Below, piece after piece: positions 55,641 to 64,000 of a DNA stretch of 64,000 bases. Every line of letters starts with the position of its first letter. Position 1 is the stretch's first letter. The position numbers and the translations under genes were made by a program. The notes beneath the pieces are model-generated. The model saw only the letters and a program-made list of their open reading frames with translations, was not told the origin of the DNA and did not search any database. The stretch comes from Occultella gossypii (lineage in GTDB: Bacteria > Actinomycetota > Actinomycetes > Actinomycetales > Beutenbergiaceae). The DNA is taken from NCBI RefSeq assembly GCF_019947135.1, contig NZ_JAGSHT010000018.1, positions 170,945 through 234,944 of the forward strand, in the 5' to 3' direction.

Positions 55641-55677
55641 CGGGCACCGCGGCCATTTGACGATAGCGCGGTGCCCG
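55641..55677. promoter_or_regulatory. Inverted repeat upstream of lacI-like gene
   Basis: CGGGCACCGCG (55641-55651) and its exact complement CGCGGTGCCCG (55667-55677) with a 15-nt loop, between the DUF4282 stop (55704) and the lacI start (55610). It may terminate the DUF4282 transcript or act as a regulator site; no T-run follows. Confidence 0.45.
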
Positions 55678-55703
55678 GTGCCCGACGTGCCCTACGGGCA
55701 GGG

Positions 55704-56393
55704 TCAGGAGCGATCAGCCAGCTTGGAGGTGTTCTGGGCGGTCTTGATCGTCGCGACCGCGAACTCCAGGCCCACCCGCACCAGCAGCAGGGTGATGAAC
55801 CCGGGGATCCAGCCGAACAGCAACGTGAGCACGCCGAGGACCGCTCCGGCGCCGCCGTCGTCGTCGTAGAAGCCGCCGTACGGGTCGAAGTTGAAGGCGG
55901 ACACCACGGCACCCAGCCAGCCGAGCGCGACGAAGATGATCGCGAGGATGAACAGGACCTTCGCGAAGCGGAGGGTGATGTAGTGGGAGAAGCTCAGGTC
56001 GAACAGCGAGGCGAAGAATCCTGGATCACGCTGCTGCGGTGCGCCCCACTGGGCCGCGGCTTGGGTCTGGCCGTACGCCTGTCCCTGGCCGTACCCCTGG
56101 CCCTGACCGTAGGCACCCGCTTGGCCGCCGGGCGCCGCGGGTGGCGTCGGCGGGAACTGCTGGCCGGCCTGACCTGACGGTGCGGGCTGTCCGTACGGCG
56201 GCTGCTGGCCGTAGCGCTGCTCCTGGCCGCCTCCGGCCGGCGCCTGCGGCGGCTGTTGGCCGTACGGCTGCTCCTGGCCTCCTGCGGCCGAGCCCTGCGG
56301 CGATTGCTGGCCACCCGGCCCGGACCGGGCTTCCGGCTCCTGGTCGGGCTGTTCATATCCACTCGGCGGTTGCTGCGTCATCTGAGTCCCCAT
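55704..56393 (-). CDS. DUF4282 membrane protein with Gln/Pro/Gly-rich N-terminus
   Basis: 229 residues from ATG 56393 (ATG 56381 possible). Residues ~1-120 are low-complexity (GYGQQPP-like, as in the septum-formation protein at 314-1117). Then a DUF4282 region with two membrane helices (HYITLRFAKVLFILAIIFVALGWLGAVV; GVLTLLFGWIPGFITLLLVRVGLEF). Function unknown. 90 bp downstream of hspR on the same strand, possibly by read-through. Confidence 0.82.
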   Translation of the reverse strand: MGTQMTQQPPSGYEQPDQEPEARSGPGGQQSPQGSAAGGQEQPYGQQPPQAPAGGGQEQRYGQQPPYGQPAPSGQAGQQFPPTPPAAPGGQAGAYGQGQGYGQGQAYGQTQAAAQWGAPQQRDPGFFASLFDLSFSHYITLRFAKVLFILAIIFVALGWLGAVVSAFNFDPYGGFYDDDGGAGAVLGVLTLLFGWIPGFITLLLVRVGLEFAVATIKTAQNTSKLADRS

Positions 56394-56482
56394 CTGATCG
56401 ACTGACCGCGGATCGGTTGCGTCGGGGACTCACGCTAGCCAACCGCCGGTGAGTCCGCCGCTCGAGCCGGGCGATCCCGGAC

Positions 56483-56899
56483 TCAGCGGCGGGGCGGCTG
56501 CCAGACCACGAGTGCGCCCGCGGACGAGCGCACGCGGCGCAGCCGGGTGCCCAGCGGCACCGCGACCACGTCGCCACCGGGGCTGGCGTGGAACACGCGG
56601 CGGCCGCCGCCGAGGAGCTGGTTGAGGCGGTCGACCTCGGCCTCGAGCCGCTCGTTCTCCGCAGCGAGCTCGAGGATCCGCTTGATGCCGGCGAGGTTGA
56701 TGCCCTCCTCCTGGGAGAGGCGCTGCACCTCACGCAGCACGTCGACGTCGCGCTGGGAGTACCGGCGGCCCCGCCCGCTCGTGCGGCGCGGGACCACCAG
56801 CCCCAGTCGGTCGTACTGACGCAACGTCTGCGGGTGCATCCCGGCGGCCTCGGCCGCGATCGAGATCGCCAGTACCGGTGCGTCATACGTCGCGGCCAT
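56483..56899 (-). CDS. hspR: Heat-shock repressor HspR (MerR family)
   Basis: 138 residues. MerR-type HTH with ISIAAEAAGMHPQTLRQYDRLGLVVPRRTSGRGRRYSQRDVDVLREVQRLSQEEGINLAGIKRILEL, then a short coiled coil and a basic tail. HspR binds HAIR sites, with DnaK as co-repressor, and represses the dnaK operon and clpB. Its own gene ends that operon, 6 bp after dnaJ. HAIR copies found here: 3861, 60482 and (imperfect) 60544. Confidence 0.96.
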   Translation of the reverse strand: MAATYDAPVLAISIAAEAAGMHPQTLRQYDRLGLVVPRRTSGRGRRYSQRDVDVLREVQRLSQEEGINLAGIKRILELAAENERLEAEVDRLNQLLGGGRRVFHASPGGDVVAVPLGTRLRRVRSSAGALVVWQPPRR

Positions 56900-56905
56900 G
56901 ACCTA

Positions 56906-57913
56906 TCAACTCCTGGCTGCTGCGGCGAGCCCGGCCCTCGGGTCGGTACCGTCGCTGGCCGCCTCGAACTGTTCGAGGGCGGCCCGGGCGTCCTTGTTGA
57001 GGTTGCGCGGGACGGCGACCTCGAGGGTGACGATCAGGTCACCGGTGCCATTCTTCGTGGCCACACCCTTGCCCTTGGCGCGCAGCCGCGCGCCGGACTG
57101 GGTGCCCGCCGGGACCTTCAGCTTCACGGAGGACCCGTCAAGTGTGGGCACCGAGATGGTGGCTCCGTTGACGGCCTCCGGGAACGTGATCGGCACCGTG
57201 ATGGTCAGGTTGCGCCCGTTGATGCCGAACACCGGGTGCGGCTCGACGCGCACGGTCACCACCAGGTCACCGGGGCTGCCGCCGTTGATGGAGGCCTGCC
57301 CCTTGCCGGCCAGACGGATCTTCTGGCCGTCGGTGACACCCGCGGGGATCCGCACGTTCATCGACTTGCCACCGTCGATGGTCAGGGACACCGTGGCGCC
57401 CTGCACCGCCGTTCGGAACGGCAGCGTGGCGGACGTGGTGATGTCCCCACCCTTCTGCGGGGCTCGGAAACCGGCGCCCGCACCGCCCGGCATGCCGCCG
57501 CCGAACAGGCCACCGAGGATGTCCTCGAAGCCGCCGCCGGGCATGCCGCCACCGTCGGTCGAGTACCTCACCCGGGTGCCGCCACCAGGAGCGCCCTGGT
57601 TGAACATGCCCCCGAAGAGATCCTCGAAGCCGCCGGTGTTCGCGCCCCCGGTGCCGGAGGCGAACCGCGGTCCGCCTCCGGCCATGGCCCGCAGCGCGTC
57701 GTACTGCTTGCGCTGCTCGGCGTCGGAGAGCACACCGTAGGCCTCGCCGATCTCCTTGAACTTCGCTTCGGCCTTGGCGTCACCGGGGTTCTGGTCCGGG
57801 TGCCAGGTGCGGGCGAGCTTGCGGTAGGCCTTCTTGACCTCGGCGGCGTCGGCATCCTTGGACACGCCGAGCATCTTGTAGAAGTCCTTCTCGAGCCAGT
57901 CCTGTCCGGTCAT
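56906..57913 (-). CDS. dnaJ: DnaJ-type co-chaperone without zinc-finger domain
   Basis: 335 residues. J domain at ~8-75 with the HPD motif (TWHPDQNPGD), a Gly/Phe/Met-rich region (~78-155), then the two C-terminal beta domains (DITTSATLPFRTAVQGATVSLTI; PGDLVVTVRVEPHPVF). The CxxCxGxG repeats are completely absent, so this is a class B (CbpA-like) J protein in the dnaK operon position. It stimulates DnaK ATPase and delivers clients. Starts 26 bp after grpE. Confidence 0.93.
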   Translation of the reverse strand: MTGQDWLEKDFYKMLGVSKDADAAEVKKAYRKLARTWHPDQNPGDAKAEAKFKEIGEAYGVLSDAEQRKQYDALRAMAGGGPRFASGTGGANTGGFEDLFGGMFNQGAPGGGTRVRYSTDGGGMPGGGFEDILGGLFGGGMPGGAGAGFRAPQKGGDITTSATLPFRTAVQGATVSLTIDGGKSMNVRIPAGVTDGQKIRLAGKGQASINGGSPGDLVVTVRVEPHPVFGINGRNLTITVPITFPEAVNGATISVPTLDGSSVKLKVPAGTQSGARLRAKGKGVATKNGTGDLIVTLEVAVPRNLNKDARAALEQFEAASDGTDPRAGLAAAARS

Positions 57914-57938
57914 GCCTCACCTCCTCGATCGTGTGCTG

Positions 57939-58571
57939 TCATTCTGGGCCGGTGACCCCTACCCGCGCGGGGCGGATGACCACGTCACCGGCACGGTAGC
58001 CCGGCTGGAGCACGGTGGTGATGGTGTCCACCGTGACGTCCGGGCTCTGGTTGTGCATGAGGGCCTCGTGCACGTTGGGGTCGAACTCCTCCCCCTCCGC
58101 GCCGAACCGCTCCACCCCGAACCGGGTGGTCAGCGTGGTCTCGAGTTTGTCCGCGATGGACGCGAACGGACCCTCGAGCGCCTGGTGCTGACGGGCCGCG
58201 GCGATGTCGTCGAGCACCGGGATCAGTGCCTCGACGACGGAGTGCGCCCCGCGGGTCTTCTCGGCCTCGGCCTCGGCGCGAGACCGCTTGACGAAGTTGT
58301 TGAACCGCTGGTCCAGGTTGTACAGGTCCGCCTTGCCGCGGGCCACCTGGTCGGCGAGGTCCAACGCCTCGGCCTTCGCCTTGGCGAGTTCGTCATCGAC
58401 CGACGGCGCAGCGTCGCCCTCGGCGACCGGCTCGACGGGCGAGGCGTCCGCCCGGGAGGCACCGCCGTCGGGCTCGACGGCGGCGCCTCCCTCGCTACGG
58501 ACCTCGCCCGTGTTCGGGTCGAGTCGCCGCTTGTCGCGGATGACCGGTTCGGACTCGTTCTCGGGCGTCAC
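57939..58571 (-). CDS. grpE: Nucleotide exchange factor GrpE
   Basis: 210 residues overlapping the dnaK stop by 4 nt. Disordered acidic N-terminus (~1-60), long helix/coiled coil (~60-130; [34 protein letters not shown]), beta-wing domain ([45 protein letters not shown]). Releases ADP from DnaK. Confidence 0.96.
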   Translation of the reverse strand: MTPENESEPVIRDKRRLDPNTGEVRSEGGAAVEPDGGASRADASPVEPVAEGDAAPSVDDELAKAKAEALDLADQVARGKADLYNLDQRFNNFVKRSRAEAEAEKTRGAHSVVEALIPVLDDIAAARQHQALEGPFASIADKLETTLTTRFGVERFGAEGEEFDPNVHEALMHNQSPDVTVDTITTVLQPGYRAGDVVIRPARVGVTGPE

Positions 58572-60433
58572 TTGTTCTCTTCCTCATCCACGATCTCGGC
58601 GTCGACGATGTCGTCCTCGTCGGCGGCCGGGGCCGTCTCCTCGGCAGCCGGCGCACCCTCGCCCGAGGCGGGGGCGGCATCGGGCTGGGCGTAGAGCGCC
58701 TCGCCGATCTTCTGGCTCACGGCAGCGAGCTCGGTCTGGGCCGTCTTCACGGCCTCGATGTCCTCACCCGCGAGCGCGGTCTTGAGCTTGTCGACGGCGG
58801 CGCGCACCTCGGTGGCGACGTCCTCAGGCAGCTTGTCGGCGTTGTCGGTGAGGAGCTTCTCGGTCGAGTAGGCGAGCTGTTCCGCGGTGTTGCGGGTCTC
58901 GGCCTCCTCGCGCCGGGCGGCGTCCTCGGCCGCGTGCGCCTCGGCCTCCTTGATCATGCGGTCGATCTCATCCTTGGGGAGGGCGGACCCACCGGTGATC
59001 GTCATCGACTGTTCAGCGTTCGTGCCGCGGTCCTTGGCGGACACGTGCACGATGCCGTTCGCGTCGATGTCGAAGGTGACCTCGATCTGCGGGACGCCGC
59101 GGGGGGCCGGAGCGATCCCGGTCAGCTCGAAGGTGCCCAGCGGCTTGTTGTCCTTGACGAAGTCACGCTCGCCCTGGAACACCTGGATGAGCACGCTCGG
59201 CTGATTGTCCTCGGCTGTGGAGAACACCGCGGAGCCCTTGGTCGGGATCGCCGTGTTGCGCTCGATCATGTTCGTCATCACGCCGCCCTTGGTCTCGATG
59301 CCGAGGGACAGCGGGGTGACGTCGATGAGCAGCACGTCCGTGCGCTCGCCCTGGAGCACGCCGGCCTGCAGCGCGGCGCCGACGGCGACGACCTCGTCCG
59401 GGTTGACGCCCTTGTTGGGCTCCTTGCCACCGGTCAGCTCCTTGACCACCTCGGTCACGGCGGGCATCCGGGTGGAACCACCGACGAGCACCACGTGGTC
59501 GATCTCGGACAGGCTGATGCCGGCGTCCTTGATGACGTTGTGGAACGGCTCCTTGGTGCGGTCGAGCAGGTCCGAGGTCATCTGCTGGAACTGGGCCCGG
59601 GTGAGCTTCTCGTCCAGGTGGATCGGACCGTTCTCGGACATCGACAGGTACTGCAGGGAGATGTTCGTGCTGGTGGCCGAGGAGAGTTCCTTCTTGGCCT
59701 GCTCGGAGGCCTCACGCAGGCGCTGGACGGCGATCTTGTCCTTGGCCAGGTCCACGCCGGAGCTGTTCTTGACCTGCGTCACCAGCCAGTCGACGATCCG
59801 CTGGTCCCAGTCGTCACCACCGAGACGGTTGTCGCCGTTGGTGGCGCGGACCTGGATGGTGGAGAAGTCGTCGTCGTCCTTGCCCACCTCGAGCAGGGAC
59901 ACGTCGAACGTGCCACCACCGAGGTCGAAGACCAGGATGAGCTCGTCCTCCTTGCCCTTCTCCAGGCCGTAGGCGAGCGCGGCCGCGGTGGGCTCGTTGA
60001 TGATGCGCTGCACGTTCAGGCCGGCGATCTGCCCGGCGTCCTTGGTGGCCTGGCGCTCGGCGTCGTTGAAGTACGCGGGCACCGTGATCACGGCGTCGGT
60101 GACGGGCTCGCCGAGGTAGGCCTCGGCGTCCTTCTTGAGCTTGCCGAGCACCCGCGCGGAGATCTCCTGCGCGGTGTACTTCTTGTCGTCGATGGAGACG
60201 GACCAGTCCGTGCCCATGTGCCGCTTCACCGAGGCGACCGTGCGGTCCACGTTGGTGACGGCCTGGCGCTTGGCCACCTCGCCGACGAGTACCTCGCCGG
60301 TCTTGCTGAACGCCACGACGGAGGGCGTGGTGCGCGCACCCTCGGCGTTGGCGATGACGGTGGGCTCGCCACCCTCCAGAACGGCGACCACGGAGTTGGT
60401 GGTGCCCAGGTCGATACCGACCGATCGTGCCAT
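58568..60433 (-). CDS. dnaK: Molecular chaperone DnaK (Hsp70)
   Basis: 621 residues from ATG 60433 (AAGGAG eight bases upstream). ATPase domain begins [23 protein letters not shown]. Actin-fold loops [14 protein letters not shown] and [11 protein letters not shown], linker [14 protein letters not shown], substrate domain and a Glu/Asp-rich tail ending [11 protein letters not shown]. The in-frame extension to 60541 crosses the HAIR site and is not coding. Head of dnaK-grpE-dnaJ-hspR. Confidence 0.98.
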   Translation of the reverse strand: MARSVGIDLGTTNSVVAVLEGGEPTVIANAEGARTTPSVVAFSKTGEVLVGEVAKRQAVTNVDRTVASVKRHMGTDWSVSIDDKKYTAQEISARVLGKLKKDAEAYLGEPVTDAVITVPAYFNDAERQATKDAGQIAGLNVQRIINEPTAAALAYGLEKGKEDELILVFDLGGGTFDVSLLEVGKDDDDFSTIQVRATNGDNRLGGDDWDQRIVDWLVTQVKNSSGVDLAKDKIAVQRLREASEQAKKELSSATSTNISLQYLSMSENGPIHLDEKLTRAQFQQMTSDLLDRTKEPFHNVIKDAGISLSEIDHVVLVGGSTRMPAVTEVVKELTGGKEPNKGVNPDEVVAVGAALQAGVLQGERTDVLLIDVTPLSLGIETKGGVMTNMIERNTAIPTKGSAVFSTAEDNQPSVLIQVFQGERDFVKDNKPLGTFELTGIAPAPRGVPQIEVTFDIDANGIVHVSAKDRGTNAEQSMTITGGSALPKDEIDRMIKEAEAHAAEDAARREEAETRNTAEQLAYSTEKLLTDNADKLPEDVATEVRAAVDKLKTALAGEDIEAVKTAQTELAAVSQKIGEALYAQPDAAPASGEGAPAAEETAPAADEDDIVDAEIVDEEENK

Positions 60434-60481
60434 GTTCGTGTGCTCCTTCCGGGCCGCCCCCCGTGGGTACGACCACATCTG

Positions 60482-60502
60482 CTTGAGTCTTCCGCACTCA
60501 AG
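60482..60502. promoter_or_regulatory. HAIR element 1 upstream of dnaK
   Basis: CTTGAGT-N7-ACTCAAG, an exact match to the HspR operator consensus, 49 bp upstream of the dnaK ATG. It overlaps the likely -10 region of the promoter. Confidence 0.93.
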
Positions 60503-60528
60503 TTTCCTCGCCGGCCCGAGGTTGTCAA
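60500..60528 (-). promoter_or_regulatory. Putative dnaK promoter
   Basis: On the minus strand TTGACA (60528-60523) is followed after 17 bp by AAACTT (60505-60500), a weak -10. Placement between the two HAIR elements, with the -10 overlapping HAIR 1, fits occlusion by HspR. Confidence 0.5.
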
Positions 60529-60543
60529 ACCAGAGTGGCAAGA

Positions 60544-60564
60544 CTTGAGTCTGTATGGCTCAAC
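60544..60564. promoter_or_regulatory. HAIR element 2 upstream of dnaK
   Basis: CTTGAGT-N7-GCTCAAC: the left half is exact, the right half matches five of seven. Centre-to-centre distance to HAIR 1 is 62 bp, so two HspR dimers could act together on the promoter. The rest of the 368-bp gap 60434-60802 shows no gene. Confidence 0.75.
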
Positions 60565-60802
60565 TATGTCCGCTGGCAGAGTATTCCCGGCCGGGACATG
60601 GACACTTCGCCCGACCCGCTACCCAACCCTCCGGGACAACGGCTAGCGGGACACCGCCGGCCGAGGGTACGGTCGGAGTGCGCTCAGGGCGCCTCCGGTC
60701 CGCGGGCAGGGCACAGCCCACCTGATCTGCAAGACCTGAGCAGCACCTAGCCTCTTTCGCCCCGACGGCGCGGACATCGGGATCGACGCGAAGGAGGGCG
60801 TG

Positions 60803-62233
60803 ATGCCCGAAGTCCGATGGAATCTGCCCGACGATCCGAGCCTGGAGTGGCTCAAGTCCCGGGCCAAGCAGTTGCGCCGCGCGTTCGGCAATCCAGACGC
60901 CGACGAACACGCTCTGGCCGTTGAGCTCGTCGACGCCTTCGATCCGGGCCCGCCGACCGAGGCCATCCAGCTCTCGCGGGCTCAACGCGTGCTCGCTCGT
61001 GCGTTCGGCTTCCCGGGATGGTCACGGCTGCGTGAGCACCTCGAGACGCTGACCACGTTCGGGCGACCGATGGCAGCAACCTCCGAGGACGACAGCCCCG
61101 AGGACCGGCTGCTGCGCCTCGGCACACTGAACTACAGCCAATGGTCCGACGGCTCCGATGCCCGAGCGTTGTTGGCCGAGGATCCAACCCTGGCCGTGGC
61201 TTCCGTGTACACGATGGCCGCGTGCGGGAGCGCTGACGAACTCGCAGACCTGTTGCGCGATGACCCAGCACAGGTCGACCGCCAGGGCGGGCCACACCGC
61301 TGGGAGCCGCTGCTGTACGCGTGCTACTCACGGCTCGGGACCGGCGATGCCGTGCGGACGGTGCAGGTGCTGCTCGACGCCGGCGCCGAGCCCAACGCCG
61401 GGTTCCTGTGGCGCCGGTTCCCGTCGCCGTTCACGGCGCTCACCGGCGTGCTCGGAGGCGGTGAGCGCGGCGAGCCGCCACACCAGGCAGCCGTCGCACT
61501 GGCGAAGACACTGCTCGATGCGGGTGCCGACCCCAACGACAACCAGGCGTTCTACAACAGGATGTTCACCCGCGACGACTCCCATCTGCCACCTCTGCTG
61601 TCCCACGGCGCCGGACACCCTCATCCAAGCGTGTGGCGCGACCGTCTCGGCGCGGCCTACCCGACGCCCGAGCAGATGGTCGGTGAGCACCTGCGCAGGG
61701 CAGCTGAGCGCGGCTACACCGAACGGGTCCGTCTGCTGCTGAAGCACGGCGTCGACCCCAACACCGTCGGCTACCACCCGAGCCTCGGAGACCAGACCGC
61801 CTACGAGATCGCGGTGCGCAACGGTCACCGCGAGGCGGCCGAGCTCCTTGCGGCGGCGGGCGGCCGCAGCGACCGACTCGACGACTACGACCTGGCCCTG
61901 GCCGCGGCGTTCGCCGGTGACACGCACAGGGTCAGACGGTTGCCAGATCTACCGGAGAGGCGGCCTGACGCCATGCGTCTGGCCGCCGCGCAGCACGGGA
62001 TCGCCGCCCTGGCCCGATTGATCGACCTCGGGTACGACGTCAGCGCACGCGGCCAGTGGGGCGCCACGGCACTGCACGAGGCCGCTCTCCGCGGCGATTC
62101 AGTGGCATGTCGGTGGCTCGTCGACCATGGCGCTGACCGGACCGCCGAGGACGAACGTTTCTCCGGCACCCCATCGGACTGGGCCGCGCACGCCGGGCAT
62201 GCGGAACTAGCGGAGGAGCTCCGCGTTTCGTGA
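60803..62233 (+). CDS. Ankyrin-repeat protein
   Basis: 476 residues from ATG 60803 (GAAGGAGG five to six bases upstream; GTG 60800 also in frame). The N-terminal ~80 residues (PSLEWLKSRAKQLRRAFGNPDADEHALAVELV...AFGFPGWSRLREHLE) form the helical head common to actinobacterial ankyrin proteins. Ankyrin repeats cover ~115-470 (VRTVQVLLDAGAEPNAG; LLKHGVDPNTVGYHPSLGDQTAYEIAVRNGHREAAELL; GATALHEAALRGDSVACRWLVDHGADRTAED). No signal peptide. Protein-binding role; partner unknown. Confidence 0.9.
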   Translation: MPEVRWNLPDDPSLEWLKSRAKQLRRAFGNPDADEHALAVELVDAFDPGPPTEAIQLSRAQRVLARAFGFPGWSRLREHLETLTTFGRPMAATSEDDSPEDRLLRLGTLNYSQWSDGSDARALLAEDPTLAVASVYTMAACGSADELADLLRDDPAQVDRQGGPHRWEPLLYACYSRLGTGDAVRTVQVLLDAGAEPNAGFLWRRFPSPFTALTGVLGGGERGEPPHQAAVALAKTLLDAGADPNDNQAFYNRMFTRDDSHLPPLLSHGAGHPHPSVWRDRLGAAYPTPEQMVGEHLRRAAERGYTERVRLLLKHGVDPNTVGYHPSLGDQTAYEIAVRNGHREAAELLAAAGGRSDRLDDYDLALAAAFAGDTHRVRRLPDLPERRPDAMRLAAAQHGIAALARLIDLGYDVSARGQWGATALHEAALRGDSVACRWLVDHGADRTAEDERFSGTPSDWAAHAGHAELAEELRVS

Positions 62234-62351
62234 ACATCGCGCGACGCCGAGCCGGTCGAGGCAACGAGGTCGGTGGCACTCTCGACGGCGCAGGCCTTAT
62301 GAGCACCGTGTGGATCTCGATCACAGTTGACCTACGACACCGAGGCATATA

Positions 62352-62366
62352 CCTTAGCAACTAAGG
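62352..62366. promoter_or_regulatory. MarR operator candidate
   Basis: CCTTAG-CAA-CTAAGG, perfect 6-bp arms, 21 bp upstream of the MarR start, in an AT-rich patch; a further half-site CTAAGG follows at 62373. TTAG-N3-CTAA cores are common in sites of this regulator family. Confidence 0.6.
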
Positions 62367-62386
62367 AACCTACTAAGGGGTATTCG

Positions 62387-62893
62387 ATGAGCGGGCGGGA
62401 CGAGTTGACGGAGCGGATCCTGGGTACATTGGCGCGCCGCCACAGCACCGCAACCGTGCTGTTCCATCACGCGGTGGCCGAGCGGCTCGGGCTCGGACCC
62501 ACGGACCACAAGTGCCTCGACCTGGTCGTCGAGCACCAGACGGTCACCGGCAGCGAGCTGGCCGCGATGACCGGGCTGACGTCCGGTGCGGTCACCGGCG
62601 TGGTGAACCGGCTCGAGCAGGCCGGCTACATCCGGCGCGAGCCGGACCCAGAGGATGGGCGTCGGCAGTTGCTCAGGCCGGTGCCGGAGCGGTTCGGTGA
62701 GGCGGAGCGGCTCTTCAAGGGCATCGCGGTCTCCGCGGCCGGCCTGCTCGACGGTTTCGACGACCAGCAGTTGGAAGCCATCGCAACGTTCCTGACCAGA
62801 TCCACCGAGTTCGCCCGCGAACGTGCGGCCGTGCTGCGCGCCGAGGTGCTCGGCCGTGGCGGCCGCACCAGGAAGACCCAAGGAGAGCCATGA
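62387..62893 (+). CDS. MarR-family transcriptional regulator
   Basis: 168 residues from ATG 62387 (AAGG nine bases upstream). Winged helix with QTVTGSELAAMTGLTSGAVTGVVNRLEQAGYIRREPDPEDGRRQLLRPVPE. Long flanking helices for dimerisation. Overlaps the SnoaL-like gene by 4 nt; it probably represses both from the palindrome just upstream. Confidence 0.92.
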   Translation: MSGRDELTERILGTLARRHSTATVLFHHAVAERLGLGPTDHKCLDLVVEHQTVTGSELAAMTGLTSGAVTGVVNRLEQAGYIRREPDPEDGRRQLLRPVPERFGEAERLFKGIAVSAAGLLDGFDDQQLEAIATFLTRSTEFARERAAVLRAEVLGRGGRTRKTQGEP

Positions 62894-63381
62894 CCACCGA
62901 CGACATCCAGATCCAGAACCTGTTCGACGGCATGCTCGCGGCGTGGACCAGGGGCGATGCACCCGGGTACGGCGCGTGCTTCACCGAAGACTCCGACTAC
63001 GTCTCGTACGACGGGACACGTGCCGAAGGTAGGCAGCCCATGGTCGACGCGCACCACAAGCTGTTCCGTGGCGTGCTGGCCGGGTCCGCGCTGGTCGGGG
63101 AGATCGAGTCGATCCGCTATGTGGGTAACGAAGTGGCGGTGGTGCATGCCACAGGGTCGGTCCTGATGCCGTGGCGCAGTTCGCTACCCAAGCGGCGCCT
63201 GTCTCGACAGACTCTGGTCGCGGTGCACGGGGACAACGGCTGGCGGATCGCGGCGTTGCACAATGGCAGGGTCCGGCCGATCACCGTCCCTCAGCCCGAC
63301 TCCTTCCCGTCGAAGGCATCGCGCACGATGTCCCGGATCGCGCGAGCCGTCGGCATCGGTCGGGCCACGGCCTCTGGCTGA
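62890..63381 (+). CDS. SnoaL-like (SgcJ/EcaC, DUF4440-type) protein
   Basis: 163 residues from ATG 62890. NTF2-like cone fold: IQNLFDGMLAAWTRGDAPGYGACFTEDSDYVSYDGTRAEGRQPMVDAHHKLFRGVLAGS, then VAVVHATGSVLM and TLVAVHGDNGWRIAALHNGRV. Such proteins bind small ligands and sometimes act as cyclases or isomerases; function here unknown. Coupled to the MarR gene. Confidence 0.87.
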   Translation: MTTDDIQIQNLFDGMLAAWTRGDAPGYGACFTEDSDYVSYDGTRAEGRQPMVDAHHKLFRGVLAGSALVGEIESIRYVGNEVAVVHATGSVLMPWRSSLPKRRLSRQTLVAVHGDNGWRIAALHNGRVRPITVPQPDSFPSKASRTMSRIARAVGIGRATASG

Positions 63382-63680
63382 CCCAGGTCGGGCGCGTCGC
63401 CCTTCGCGCGGGAAGTCCTGGGCCCTCTCTGGCCCCGGCTTCTCATGCTTGCTCGGAGAGGCCGAGACAGCGCCGCTCCAACCCGTCTGCCGAGAGCTCC
63501 CGCCCGCCGCAGCAACGCAATGCCGACCCGCTCTCAAGGCTCCACCTGGCCACGGTCTCGTTCGTGACCACGAGCAACCTTGGCGGCGCCCTGTTGCGAC
63601 GATTCGGAAGAGTTCATGAGTTCCGTCGGTTCCGACCCTGGCCCCGACTCTGGGATTCGGCACCGGCCGTTCGCAGGTGG

Positions 63681-63809
63681 CAGTCGAGCGGCCGCCTCGC
63701 GGCCGAATCCCATCCCCCGGTGAGCCCGGTCCACCTCGTACCCGATCTCGGGTTCATCGCCGCAGCACTCACCCAACGTGATGCCACAGGCGCCGAGGAA
63801 CATCTCGAA
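63681..63809 (-). pseudogene. GNAT acetyltransferase remnant
   Basis: The minus strand reads FEMFLGACGITLGECCGDEP then EIGYEVDRAHRGMGFGREAAARL, the core motif of a RimJ-type GNAT (IGxxGl...ExGY-ld..hrG-G-a-EA). Sequence before and after (to 63534) does not continue the family; the acetyl-CoA loop's downstream part is missing. The rest of the 63382-63873 gap shows no other gene. Decay next to an IS element is the simplest reading. Confidence 0.55.
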
Positions 63810-63873
63810 GTGAGTGCTAGGAGGGTGCGTCAGCTCGGGAGCCTTATCTACTCGCCAATCGCGAAGGTCGCGC

Positions 63874-64000
63874 CTAGTGGCGCGGATTTGAAGTTGTTGG
63901 ACGGTTGGCCTTCTTGAGGATCTCGTCTGCGGTCTTGGTCCACACGAATGGGTGGGCGCGTTTGTTCCAGCCCTCGATGTAGGCGCGGAGCTTGCCGTTG
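63874..64000 (-). CDS. IS630-family transposase, C-terminal end (cut by window edge)
   Basis: 41 codons to the TAG at 63876-63874, the 5' part lying beyond the window. The peptide ends WNKRAHPFVWTKTADEIL then KKANRPTTSNPRH, a close match to the conserved C-terminus of IS630-type DDE transposases (GWN-R-HPFVWTKTADEIL-KA-R). Codon use is lower in GC than the surrounding genes. The terminal inverted repeat and TA target duplication could not be located with confidence. Confidence 0.8.
   Translation of the reverse strand, partial: NGKLRAYIEGWNKRAHPFVWTKTADEILKKANRPTTSNPRH

Overview
This window is GC-rich DNA from an actinomycete. The signs are the dnaK-grpE-dnaJ-hspR operon with HspR/HAIR operators, a mycothiol-dependent (maleylpyruvate isomerase type) enzyme, Pro/Gln/Gly/Tyr-rich septum-formation proteins, an LppM-like lipoprotein, ECF41- and ECF42-type sigma factors, many GTG/TTG starts, 4-nt ATGA/GTGA gene overlaps and frequent leaderless promoters. 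The gene content fits order Micrococcales (Ruaniaceae/Beutenbergiaceae-like), but the genus is an inference. I saw no tRNA, rRNA or CRISPR array.

Layout. 0-5.7 kb: two septum-formation paralogues, clpB behind a HAIR operator, and a divergent MmyB-type regulator/SDR pair. 5.7-13.5 kb: the most unusual locus. A leftward operon (cytoplasmic S8 subtilase, ECF sigma factor, small unknown protein, TPR-CHAT caspase-like protease) stands back to back with a rightward pair (HopA1-like protein and a LanC-like protein that has lost its zinc ligands). The ~290-bp divergent spacer carries a 12-bp inverted repeat, each copy pointing towards one operon. 13.7-16.4 kb: small proteins, then a minimal threonyl-tRNA synthetase (no TGS or editing domain) behind a 17-codon leader peptide with three consecutive Thr codons and mutually exclusive RNA hairpins, i.e. 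a complete ribosome-mediated attenuator. 16.4-20 kb: DUF779, aldehyde dehydrogenase and an AcoR-type regulator with a strong palindrome. 20-28.6 kb: hydrolase, GNAT, HIT, LppM-like lipoprotein, flotillin/NfeD pair, amidase and three paralogous small membrane proteins. 28.7-31 kb: threonine catabolism (tdh-kbl). 31-40 kb: an ECF42/YCII pair, a solitary ectoine hydroxylase, dodecin, prolyl oligopeptidase, an APH-like kinase, and an ECF41 sigma divergent from its FAD oxidoreductase with a candidate ECF41 promoter. 40-46 kb: small enzymes, a TetR-pdxH-maleylpyruvate isomerase operon, and a quinone reductase/AraC pair bracketed by two copies of a ~48-bp palindromic repeat. 46-55.6 kb: a glycan-uptake locus (secreted GH144-like glucanase, GH1 glycosidase, Opp-type ABC transporter, LacI regulator with a perfect operator palindrome). 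55.7-60.6 kb: DUF4282 protein and the dnaK operon. 60.8-64 kb: ankyrin-repeat protein, a MarR/SnoaL operon, a decayed GNAT gene and the 3' end of an IS630-family transposase at the window edge.

Together, chaperone genes on both sides of the window (clpB, dnaK operon) are tied into one HspR regulon. Threonine is handled by a synthetase that appears to sense Thr-tRNA through its leader and, separately, by tdh-kbl. The S8/ECF/CHAT plus HopA1/LanC locus looks like a regulated proteolytic response system of unknown purpose and is the best candidate for an undescribed system.
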